A stretch of 22,788 bases of DNA from a virus. Position numbers and translations under genes: made by a program. The DNA lies in the IMG/VR virus record IMGVR_UViG_3300037011_000080, positions 1 through 22,788 of that record; one strand, given 5' to 3'. Below are positions 15,706 through 22,071 of the stretch, piece after piece; position 1 is the stretch's first letter; the number at the start of each line of letters is the position of its first letter. The notes under the pieces are model-generated. The model worked only from the letters and a program-made list of their open reading frames with translations, was not told where the DNA came from and did not search any database.

Positions 15706-16941
15706 TTAATCTAATGAAGCCTTTATAGTATCATTCAGAGTAACTTTAATAACCTCGGGGTCATCATTTATAGTAACATTGATTTTCCCTAATACAGTTT
15801 TACCCTTAAATTCTGAAATTAAAGAACTTAGATTTATTAAATTTCCACTTAATAAAGTCTTACCAAATATACTACCTATTAAAAAACTAGGGGGTATCCA
15901 TAAACTAAGGTCACCAATTATTATAGATTCCCCGTTTATTTGACCAATAAGATTACCTTTCCCAGAAATAATCCCCTCAAGAATAGATTGTTCTCCTAAT
16001 TGACCTTTTAATTCTCCTTTTGCATTAATAGTAGCCTGAAGTAAAGAGAATAAATTAATAGAGGCTAATAAAGACCCCTTAGCCTTTAAAATTGGGCTAT
16101 TAGATGCAATGCCATTAGTTTGCCCAGATATAGAGGATTTCTTTATACTAAGAATACCAGCATTAGATGCAATACCAGAAGTAGAACCAATTAATTTACC
16201 CTTACTTTTAATTATACCAGCATTAGATGCAATACCAGAAGTAGAACCAATTAATTTACCCTTACTTTTAATTATACCAGCATTAGATGCAATACCAGAA
16301 GTAGAACCAATTAATTTACCCTTACTTTTAATTATACCAGCATTAGATGCAATACCAGAAGTTACACCTCTTAAGGCACTTGATGGTTTATCCGCAATTA
16401 TACCAGCATTAGATGCAATACCAGAAGTAGAACCAATTAATTTACCCTTACTTTTAATTATACCAGCATTAGATGCAATACCAGAAGTAGAACCAATTAA
16501 TTTACCCTTACTTTTAATTATACCAGCATTAGATGCAATACCAGAAGTAGAACCAATAAGTATACCCTTACTTTTAATTATACCAGCATTAGATGCAATA
16601 CCAGAAGTAGAACCAATAAGTATACCCTTACTTTTAATTATACCAGCATTAGATGCAATACCATTAGTTTGCCCAGATATAGGGGTATTCTTTATATGAA
16701 GAATACCAGCATTAGATGCAATACCAGAAGTAGAACCAATAAGTATACCCTTACTTTTAATTATACCAGCATTAGATGCAATACCAGAAGTAGAACCAAT
16801 TAATTTACCCTTACTTTTAATTATACCAGCATTAGATGCAATACCATTAGTTTGCCCAGATATAGAACTAACACTAACAGTGGATAGAGTTATATTAAAA
16901 CTGCTACCAGAATTCTTTAATATTATATCTGCAAATGCCAT
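15706..16941 (-). CDS. Repetitive protein with 20-residue G-I-A-S-N-A-G-I repeats
   Basis: A 411-residue protein. After about 28 leader residues come 13 repeats of 20-22 residues centred on T-S-G-I-A-S-N-A-G-I-I-K-S-K-G (the last reads S-P-I in place of A-G-I). A degenerate series follows with the same rhythm (G-K-G-N-L-I-G-Q-I-N-G), and a C-terminal part ends T-L-N-D-T-I-K-A-S-L-D. Regular Gly, Ile and Ser spacing suggests a beta-solenoid or a stacked fibrous shaft. No catalytic motif is seen. It sits 3 bases after the 643-codon gene, in the block between head and neck genes. Such repeats are found in phage virion proteins, but I cannot name the family. It may form head or neck fibres or a spacer element. 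Confidence 0.7.
   Translation of the reverse strand: MAFADIILKNSGSSFNITLSTVSVSSISGQTNGIASNAGIIKSKGKLIGSTSGIASNAGIIKSKGILIGSTSGIASNAGILHIKNTPISGQTNGIASNAGIIKSKGILIGSTSGIASNAGIIKSKGILIGSTSGIASNAGIIKSKGKLIGSTSGIASNAGIIKSKGKLIGSTSGIASNAGIIADKPSSALRGVTSGIASNAGIIKSKGKLIGSTSGIASNAGIIKSKGKLIGSTSGIASNAGIIKSKGKLIGSTSGIASNAGILSIKKSSISGQTNGIASNSPILKAKGSLLASINLFSLLQATINAKGELKGQLGEQSILEGIISGKGNLIGQINGESIIIGDLSLWIPPSFLIGSIFGKTLLSGNLINLSSLISEFKGKTVLGKINVTINDDPEVIKVTLNDTIKASLD
16094..16860 (-). repeat. Tandem 60-bp coding repeat, 13 copies
   Basis: A 60-bp unit whose core (plus strand accagcattagatgcaatac) occurs 12 times unchanged, plus one variant at the low-coordinate end (16094 onward). Units from 16201 and 16261 are identical over all 60 bases. 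Two kinds of insertion give unit lengths of 63 and 66 bp, always multiples of three. Linkers alternate among a few variants (K-G-K-L, K-G-I-L, S-G-Q-T-N). Confidence 0.95.
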
Positions 16942-16944
16942 ATC

Positions 16945-18876
16945 TTAAGTTGCTAAACCATTAGCAGAACGACCTAAATGAGTTCCATCTTCGTAAGCTG
17001 AAACATAAACATTTTCTGTATTATCAAACCAATCAAATGAATATGCCCCATTACCAGAACGAGAAGTAGATTTAACCAATTCCCCAGGTTGAGAAGTGTT
17101 ATTGTCTGATCTATGCAAATAAAGATTTACAGTACCAGCATTGGAATTACTTATTGTACCAGATACTGTTTTTATTATGGTATGGTAAGTAAAACAGCAT
17201 AGTATTTGGAAATAACATGTAGTAGCTTGACTAGATAAAAACCTCCATCTTCTTGCTGTTTCTATATCCATTCTTCCAGTATCTGGATCAGTAGGCCAAC
17301 GTTTAAAATATGCTCTCATCATTCCCCAAAATTGCCTTAATCCAACTTCTGGGTCATCATGAGTAGGGCTTGCATAAACTCTTTCCCATTGTATTCCCCC
17401 TTCACCAGATAACCTTTCTACAAAAATTGAATAAGCATACATAGCCGTAGTACCACTGGTCATTATATCGCATTTTATACCTAGAGCATTTATAAGATAA
17501 TCTGCTTCTGGTATAGCTGGATTAGTAGCAGAAATAGTAGAATCTGCTGTAGCAGCACCAGTACCATATAAACTTATAGGCCAAAAAACTGTATGATTAG
17601 ATGCTCCCCATCCAGCAGTAGGTTTAGCACATTTATAATTTATAATCCACATTCCAGATAGATTCCAACCTTTATCTGTAGTATCTGAATTATAGCAATC
17701 ACATGTTAAACTATTTCTACCCCTTGCCAAAGTTATATTGTCATGTACTGTTCGCTGATGACAATTACCACCACACAAAGCCGCAGCAGTATCAGTTATT
17801 GAAACAAATGATTGTGTTCCACATCTAAAATAGGCGGTAGCGATAGCTCCCACTTGTTCCCAATGCCAACGAAATGCTGAATTCTGAATTGCTACAGTTG
17901 CTCCTTCTTGAATCCATAATTCTCTTAACCCCCTCTGATAATCAGAAGAGGTAGTTGCACCCATTGGACTTTCTATTTCTTGGGGTAAAATTAAACTTAT
18001 ATTACCATCATTAGCTGAAGTAGCATCAAAAGTAAATACGATAAGAATTGTAAAAGCTGCATGATTCATCCTTGTTACTGCTCCTGTCGATATCCAAGAA
18101 TAAAAACTATGAGTAGCACTAGTTGTAAATATTGGACTACCACCAGACATTAAATCGAAATGAGCTTTTACATATCTATCAGAAGCCAAAGCTCCAACAA
18201 AGTTTGAACTTACCTGAGTTGTTGTTGCATCTAATTGAACAGATACCTGAAAAGTAGTAGTACCCGCACCATGAGATTCATTACCTTCCATTAACATCAT
18301 AATGTTTTTATAAGATATAGAACCATACCCCAAAAACGTATCTATGTTTGGTACTGTATCTTGAGCTGCTCCTTTTGATGACGGTAATGCACCTACAGCA
18401 CTTGTCATCGGAATCCAAGCATTCATTACTTGAGTTGCACTTGTATCATCATATTCATAAGTTACCCAAATTAATCCCCACCCATTTGTAAAATTAAAGG
18501 TAGTACCAGTAGTCTGATCAAGATATATTTGAACATCACAAGTCATAGACGATCCTGACCAGTTAGTAGTAAAATGCGTAGTAAAATCTGCACAAATATG
18601 AGGAGCCATATTCTCTCCTGAATTAACGATATCGTTAAGTTGTGTAACTGTGGTATAAGCAACGGCAGCTAATCTTAAACCTATTCTCCATTCTCCTATA
18701 GTACCACCAGTAGCCGATATTATATCAGTAGCTCCGCATTCCACCCAAACCTTTTTAAAAGATAATGATGACTCAGGTATATTTAAAGTTACCTGAGTAA
18801 AATTAGTTACACTTGCATCTGTTATAGAAGAAAGTGGTGGTAATGGGAAACAAATCGTTTTTAATCTTGTTGCCAT
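16945..18876 (-). CDS. Large beta-rich virion-associated protein, family unknown
   Basis: A 643-residue protein, rich in Thr, Ser, Trp and aromatic residues in an alternating beta pattern, without transmembrane segments or a signal peptide. It has notable cysteines: C-G-G-N-C-H, then T-C-D-C-Y, and Q-I-L-C-C-F. The last 75 residues (V-S-G-T-I-S-N-S-N-A-G-T-V-N-L-Y-L ... G-A-Y-S-F-D) resemble a carboxypeptidase-regulatory or Cna-B-like beta-sandwich. Two long internal parts look alike in character (W-x-E/G-C-G-A-T near 45; W-I-Q-E-G-A-T near 325), which hints at an ancient duplication. It starts 4 bases after the methyltransferase-like gene and ends 3 bases before the repeat protein. A head fibre or decoration role is inferred from location only. 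Confidence 0.6.
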   Translation of the reverse strand: MATRLKTICFPLPPLSSITDASVTNFTQVTLNIPESSLSFKKVWVECGATDIISATGGTIGEWRIGLRLAAVAYTTVTQLNDIVNSGENMAPHICADFTTHFTTNWSGSSMTCDVQIYLDQTTGTTFNFTNGWGLIWVTYEYDDTSATQVMNAWIPMTSAVGALPSSKGAAQDTVPNIDTFLGYGSISYKNIMMLMEGNESHGAGTTTFQVSVQLDATTTQVSSNFVGALASDRYVKAHFDLMSGGSPIFTTSATHSFYSWISTGAVTRMNHAAFTILIVFTFDATSANDGNISLILPQEIESPMGATTSSDYQRGLRELWIQEGATVAIQNSAFRWHWEQVGAIATAYFRCGTQSFVSITDTAAALCGGNCHQRTVHDNITLARGRNSLTCDCYNSDTTDKGWNLSGMWIINYKCAKPTAGWGASNHTVFWPISLYGTGAATADSTISATNPAIPEADYLINALGIKCDIMTSGTTAMYAYSIFVERLSGEGGIQWERVYASPTHDDPEVGLRQFWGMMRAYFKRWPTDPDTGRMDIETARRWRFLSSQATTCYFQILCCFTYHTIIKTVSGTISNSNAGTVNLYLHRSDNNTSQPGELVKSTSRSGNGAYSFDWFDNTENVYVSAYEDGTHLGRSANGLAT

Positions 18877-18880
18877 AGAA

Positions 18881-19510
18881 TTATCTTTTTTTGAGCTCTG
18901 TATTCATATTAGCTATGGTATTATTATAAGAACGCATAGCTAATTTTTTAGCATCTTCTGATTTAAAATTAAGATCAGTATAAATATCATAAGATTTTAA
19001 TTCAATCTCAAAATCGCATTTTATAGGGTAATGGTCTAATTTACTATCAATTCTCCATTGCCTATTAAAATACATGAAGGTTTTTTCAGTTATAGCCCTT
19101 CTATGAGTAGGGTCACTCCAAGCTCTTTCTCCTTGATAGTATGGAGTTGTGAATTTTATAATACCACCAGGTTTAAGTATTCTATAAACCTCTTCCATAA
19201 AAAGGATTAACCCATCTGAAGGTTCCTCTAGATTTATTTTATTAACCATAAATTTTAATTGGTCAAAATTATCAGCTACCTGGATTATTCTGATTAATTT
19301 ACGAATATAGGTTTCTGTGGGAATATGCTCAATATAATGTTGGCAAATTATTTCTTCTGCACTATCATTATCTATAGGCCAGGGGAAATCTTCAAGATTA
19401 ATAATAAAATCTGCATCTGAGTTTGGTTCTTTATCTATATTAATAAAGCCTTTTATTTTCTCTTTGCCACTGGCTAAATGCAATTTTGGAGAATTTATAG
19501 ATGTAAACAT
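18881..19510 (-). CDS. SAM-dependent methyltransferase-like protein
   Basis: A 209-residue protein with the class I methyltransferase layout. Motif I region is K-L-H-L-A-S-G-K-E (9-17), followed by G-F-I-N-I-D-K-E (21-28) with the acidic residue that binds the SAM ribose. Next come D-F-P-W-P-I-D-N-D-S (41-50), H-Y-I-E-H-I (58-63), the R-I-L-K-P-G-G-I-I-K-F motif (110-120), and D-P-T-H-R-R (133-138). This matches predicted small-molecule or sugar methyltransferases more than DNA methyltransferases, as no D/N-P-P-Y motif is present. Residues 64-100 are an extra helical insertion. It starts 2 bases after the glycosyltransferase-like gene, so the pair is co-translated and may act on one product. 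Confidence 0.72.
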   Translation of the reverse strand: MFTSINSPKLHLASGKEKIKGFINIDKEPNSDADFIINLEDFPWPIDNDSAEEIICQHYIEHIPTETYIRKLIRIIQVADNFDQLKFMVNKINLEEPSDGLILFMEEVYRILKPGGIIKFTTPYYQGERAWSDPTHRRAITEKTFMYFNRQWRIDSKLDHYPIKCDFEIELKSYDIYTDLNFKSEDAKKLAMRSYNNTIANMNTELKKR

Positions 19511-19512
19511 AA

Positions 19513-20223
19513 TTATAACTTTTTATCGAACCCATAGACAAATCCCGCTATATTCCATATTTTAATGGCTTCCTCCATTTTCTGTCTTTTAATATCATTA
19601 GACATCATAAAACCATGTACCACAAAACCCATACCCTTAAAAGCCGGTATATCATCCCTAACATCTTGTAATTTTATGGTTTTTAACCCAAATCTTGATA
19701 CATTATTTGTAAGAGCAAAATCATCTACAAAATGTTCTGACCTAAGTCCAAAATTCATTTCTTCGTGAGTGGGGTTAATATAATCTATAGCTTCTTCAGG
19801 AGTAATATCTAAAGGTCTCCAAAGATCAAGACACCAATCTGAAGCTATTGTGAACCAATTAGCAGATCCCCATCCTCTTCCATCTCTTAGCATATACTCA
19901 TTAAAACGATGACGAACACTAGATACATCACTACCCCAATGTGCAATTGTATCTTTCTTCATATAGATAGTCCAATCCGGCATACAAGGGTGAATCATAG
20001 CATCTGCATCAAAAAAGAAATTCCAATCATTACTCATTTGTTTTGCTAACTCATAAATTTGCAATTTCTCATACGTCACAGGCCAATCAGGAAACTTCCT
20101 TTCTGTTATTTCAAAAAAGTCAGCCCCAATCTTATGGGCATAAATTTTCATAAGGGGGTAGGTAATTGCTGTAAGTTCTGGAGCATAATTACCTATGTTC
20201 AAGGTAAAAATAGTTTTTTTCAT
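19513..20223 (-). CDS. GT-A-fold glycosyltransferase-like protein
   Basis: A 236-residue protein resembling compact GT-A glycosyltransferases such as the GT8/GT34 groups. K-L-Q-I-Y-E-L at 53-59 precedes W-N-F-F-F-D-A-D-A-M-I (67-77), which holds the D-x-D metal and nucleotide-sugar site at 72-74. G-W-G-S-A-N-W-F (117-124) may be the acceptor loop, and H-F-V-D-D-F-A (164-170) and V-V-H-G-F (201-205) supply late acidic and histidine residues typical of the fold. Substrate and acceptor are unknown. It is the first gene after a terminator, with a promoter-like motif and AAAGGTG just before the ATG. The setting in a virion cassette suggests glycosylation of capsid, fibre or host surface. The fold call is from motif pattern. 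Confidence 0.7.
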   Translation of the reverse strand: MKKTIFTLNIGNYAPELTAITYPLMKIYAHKIGADFFEITERKFPDWPVTYEKLQIYELAKQMSNDWNFFFDADAMIHPCMPDWTIYMKKDTIAHWGSDVSSVRHRFNEYMLRDGRGWGSANWFTIASDWCLDLWRPLDITPEEAIDYINPTHEEMNFGLRSEHFVDDFALTNNVSRFGLKTIKLQDVRDDIPAFKGMGFVVHGFMMSNDIKRQKMEEAIKIWNIAGFVYGFDKKL

Positions 20224-20227
20224 AACA

Positions 20228-20247
20228 CCTTTTATTTTATAATAGTA
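20228..20247 (-). promoter_or_regulatory. Promoter-like motif and ribosome site before the glycosyltransferase gene
   Basis: The minus strand reads TACTATTATAAAATAAAAGG from 20247, then TGTT and the ATG at 20223. Nineteen bases are identical to the region before the 122-codon gene at 21988. AAAGG also serves as a moderate Shine-Dalgarno site. Promoter function is inferred. Confidence 0.5.
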
Positions 20248-20281
20248 TTATGTATATATACCTTGATTATAAACTTAAGCT

Positions 20282-20313
20282 AAAAAGGCCCTACCTATTA
20301 CGATAGAGCCTTT
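20282..20313 (-). terminator. Rho-independent terminator after the 150-codon accessory gene
   Basis: On the minus strand AAAGGCTCTA (20313-20304) pairs with TAGGGCCTTT (20293-20284), 10 bp including one G-U pair, with a 10-nt loop and a TTTTT tail (to 20282). It lies 22 bases after the stop codon. Confidence 0.8.
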
Positions 20314-20335
20314 CTATTTTCAACCATGAAAAGTG

Positions 20336-20788
20336 TTAATCTTCATATACGTCCAAATCTCCTACAGTAAATTCCGGTGTAATACCATTACTTACAGCAA
20401 GGTTAGAAGTAAGATCTCCCCAGTAAATAGCATCATTAGCTGCAAGAGTACTACCAGTATTAATGGTAAAAGCAACTACTGTACAAGAGTTAGCAGTACA
20501 TTGGGGGAAAGTAATTGCAGCCGTATTATAGGCATTATTTGCTGAGGTAGTCCAGCCACCAGCAGAACGTGCAACTGCTACCCTAGCATAAGAATTCCAC
20601 CCAGATGCTGTAACTTCTGTACCCTGAGCTGAATCAGTTGGAGCTGCTGTATAAAGAGCTATGTAAAAGTTACCAGGAGTTGATGAACCCCTTAACCCAG
20701 TTGCATCGCCTATATTTGCTAAATTCGAATTCTTGAATATAAGGTCAAGAATTGCTGTTTCGAAAGAATCTTTTTTTGAACCGGCCAT
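20336..20788 (-). CDS. Small phage virion accessory protein (tail fibre-like / decoration family)
   Basis: A 150-residue protein. After a helical start (F-E-T-A-I-L-D-L-I-F) it reads P-G-N-F-Y-I-A-L-Y-T-A-A-P-T-D (residues 38-52), then S-G-W-N-S-Y-A-R-V-A-V-A-R-S-A-G-G-W-T, and ends with S-N-G-I-T-P-E-F-T-V-G-D-L-D-V. This pattern recurs in small phage proteins commonly labelled tail fibre-like; their true role is not settled. Here its position soon after the capsid gene fits an external capsid or accessory structural protein. It has its own unit: a 118-base gap with a promoter-like element before it and a terminator after it. The protein has no transmembrane segment or signal. Confidence 0.62.
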   Translation of the reverse strand: MAGSKKDSFETAILDLIFKNSNLANIGDATGLRGSSTPGNFYIALYTAAPTDSAQGTEVTASGWNSYARVAVARSAGGWTTSANNAYNTAAITFPQCTANSCTVVAFTINTGSTLAANDAIYWGDLTSNLAVSNGITPEFTVGDLDVYED

Positions 20789-20906
20789 GATATTTAGGTA
20801 TTAAAAGTTATACTAGTATTTAAAAAGAAGAAATTCTATATTTAATGTAAAATAGTTTGCTAGATGTTGCCTGTATGATTTTAAATGAATACCTATTAGA
20901 TAGTCA
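20789..20906 (-). promoter_or_regulatory. Gap holding a promoter-like palindrome
   Basis: This 118-base gap between the beta-rich protein and the 150-codon gene has no clear terminator. It contains the palindrome ATACTAGTAT (20810-20819), read on the minus strand as TACTAGTATAAC, which fits the TACTA-n-TATAA pattern at other unit starts and lies about 30 bases before the ATG at 20788. Confidence 0.35.
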
Positions 20907-21536
20907 TTAAGCAATTTTATTCCATTTAATTACTATGGTACCAGTTGCTGTTAAATTTCCAGTATTATTAACATTCCAAGTACCGGCAGAATTTAGGAAA
21001 AGATTTTTAATACTAGCTGTTACGTTAAGAGAAATACCCGCTACGTTACCCCTAAGTAAAGCAACTGTTACTGCACCACCAGTTGCAGCAGTGGGAATAG
21101 TTTGACCAGTAAGTCTATCCTCAGAGGTTGTACCAACCCCACTCAATAGATTTTGAACTCCTGAACCAACAACAGAGCCTAATCCCGTATCAGTGTTTAC
21201 CGCATTACCAGCACACTTTAAAGAAAGACTTTGAAAAAATGTGTCTTCAATATGTACACCCGCTGGAAATGCTGCAACTATATTCCCCATAGCAAGAGCA
21301 GCTGCAGTTCCAGCTAAAGCCCCCACTATAAAATCAGTAAGAGTTAGGATAGTAGTCATATCTTTACCATCCCCGTATTCTTGAACAATTACAGTCCCAA
21401 CAGGAGTAGTTACTAAAGGAGCACTTAACCCATTTGGGTAATATAATTCTGTTAACATAGAATTCAAATCATCTCGAAGACTAGCCCATAAATCCAGCCA
21501 ATGCCTAAAAGTTTTATTGAGTATAATTCGTGCCAT
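20907..21536 (-). CDS. Beta-rich head-region protein, probable decoration protein
   Basis: A 209-residue protein from ATG at 21536, preceded by TTTAAGG. A longer frame from a TTG at 21563 exists but would begin inside the terminator's U run, so ATG is preferred. The first 30 residues are helical and aromatic (H-W-L-D-L-W-A-S-L-R-D-D-L). A Gly/Ala-rich part follows (G-A-L-A-G-T-A-A-A-L-A-M-G), then a Thr/Val/Gly-rich beta region ending G-T-I-V-I-K-W-N-K. I do not recognise the family. Location two genes after the capsid protein and the beta-rich end suggest a capsid decoration or fibre role. Confidence 0.55.
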   Translation of the reverse strand: MARIILNKTFRHWLDLWASLRDDLNSMLTELYYPNGLSAPLVTTPVGTVIVQEYGDGKDMTTILTLTDFIVGALAGTAAALAMGNIVAAFPAGVHIEDTFFQSLSLKCAGNAVNTDTGLGSVVGSGVQNLLSGVGTTSEDRLTGQTIPTAATGGAVTVALLRGNVAGISLNVTASIKNLFLNSAGTWNVNNTGNLTATGTIVIKWNKIA

Positions 21537-21561
21537 AGCCTTAAATTTTTTTAGTGTATTC

Positions 21562-21597
21562 AAAAAAAGGGTATTCTTTACAGGATACCCCCTTTTG
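21562..21597 (-). terminator. Rho-independent terminator after the 122-codon gene
   Basis: On the minus strand GGGTAT (21590-21585) pairs with ATACCC (21574-21569), with a further C-G pair inside and AAAA-TTTT pairing outside after a 2-base bulge. The run TTTTTTT (21568-21562) follows. It lies between two genes in the proper orientation. Confidence 0.72.
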
Positions 21598-21619
21598 TAA
21601 TTACACAGAAAACATGAAA

Positions 21620-21988
21620 TTAATCTTGAGCCTCTTCCAGATCAATTAGATACTTGACTTTACCTTCAAGAGATTTTTTATTGAAGGCTTTTACATCTTT
21701 TGCTGTTACCTCATAAGTTTTCTTGTAGAAAGCAAGAAGTTCTTCAGCTGTTGATCCGAATTTACTGGATATTGTTTCTTTTTCTTCAGGTTCGATTTTA
21801 CCAGTAAAAACCTCATAATCCCTTTCAGAAGCTATTGAAAGATGACCACCACTTAGACCCTGTCTAACTCTGTTACTAACCTCCATCTTGGGGGTTAATA
21901 CCACAACTTCTCCTTTTGCTAAACTTAGTTCAGAATAAGGGTCATTGAACGATTCGGCATTCGGACCCAACTTAATGTACTTTGCCAT
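21620..21988 (-). CDS. Small head-region protein of unknown function
   Basis: A 122-residue protein. The first half is beta-like (Y-I-K-L-G-P-N-A-E-S-F-N-D-P, G-E-V-V-V-L-T-P-K, G-L-S-G-G-H-L-S-I-A). The second is charged and helical (E-E-K-E-T-I-S-S-K-F, A-E-E-L-L-A-F-Y-K-K). Short proteins with this 'K-L-G-P ... G-G-H-L' opening are found next to capsid genes in other phages, but I cannot assign a role. It has the best ribosome binding site in the window (AGGAGG, 7 bases from the ATG) and is followed by a terminator, so strong expression is likely. It may be a capsid-associated or head-completion protein. Confidence 0.55.
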   Translation of the reverse strand: MAKYIKLGPNAESFNDPYSELSLAKGEVVVLTPKMEVSNRVRQGLSGGHLSIASERDYEVFTGKIEPEEKETISSKFGSTAEELLAFYKKTYEVTAKDVKAFNKKSLEGKVKYLIDLEEAQD

Positions 21989-21991
21989 AAT

Positions 21992-22018
21992 TATTCCTCC
22001 TTTTATTTTATAATAGTC
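21992..22018 (-). promoter_or_regulatory. Promoter-like motif with strong Shine-Dalgarno site
   Basis: The minus strand reads GACTATTATAAAATAAAAGG (22018-21999), nineteen bases of it identical to the element before the glycosyltransferase gene. AGGAGG (22001-21996) overlaps its end and lies 7 bases from the ATG at 21988. Confidence 0.5.
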
Positions 22019-22062
22019 TAAACCTTAGTACCCGTTAAATCGGGTACTAGAGTCTAGGACTA
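22014..22062 (-). other. Intercistronic hairpin after the capsid gene
   Basis: A perfect 9-bp stem, TAGTACCCG / CGGGTACTA with a 6-nt loop (22026-22049), lies 22 bases past the capsid stop. Outer TAGTC/GACTA arms (22014-22018 and 22058-22062) can extend it across an internal loop. No U tract follows, so it may be an RNA-processing or stabilising element, or a non-canonical terminator. Confidence 0.6.
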
Positions 22063-22071
22063 ATAGGAAAA

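Noticed and set aside
16109-16699. Plus-strand open frame of 196 codons with I-P-A-L-D-A-I-P repeats
   Set aside because: It is the antisense shadow of the 60-bp repeat array. Units are multiples of three, so any stop-free antisense unit stays open. It has no ribosome site and all other genes run on the minus strand.
16094-16860. Possible CRISPR array (regularly spaced repeats)
   Set aside because: The 'spacers' are repeated rather than unique, the period is 60 bp and in frame, and the whole array codes for a periodic protein.
21537-21563. TTG start nine codons upstream of the ATG of the beta-rich head protein
   Set aside because: The TTG overlaps the U tract of a terminator and has no Shine-Dalgarno site, while the ATG at 21536 has AAGG just before it.
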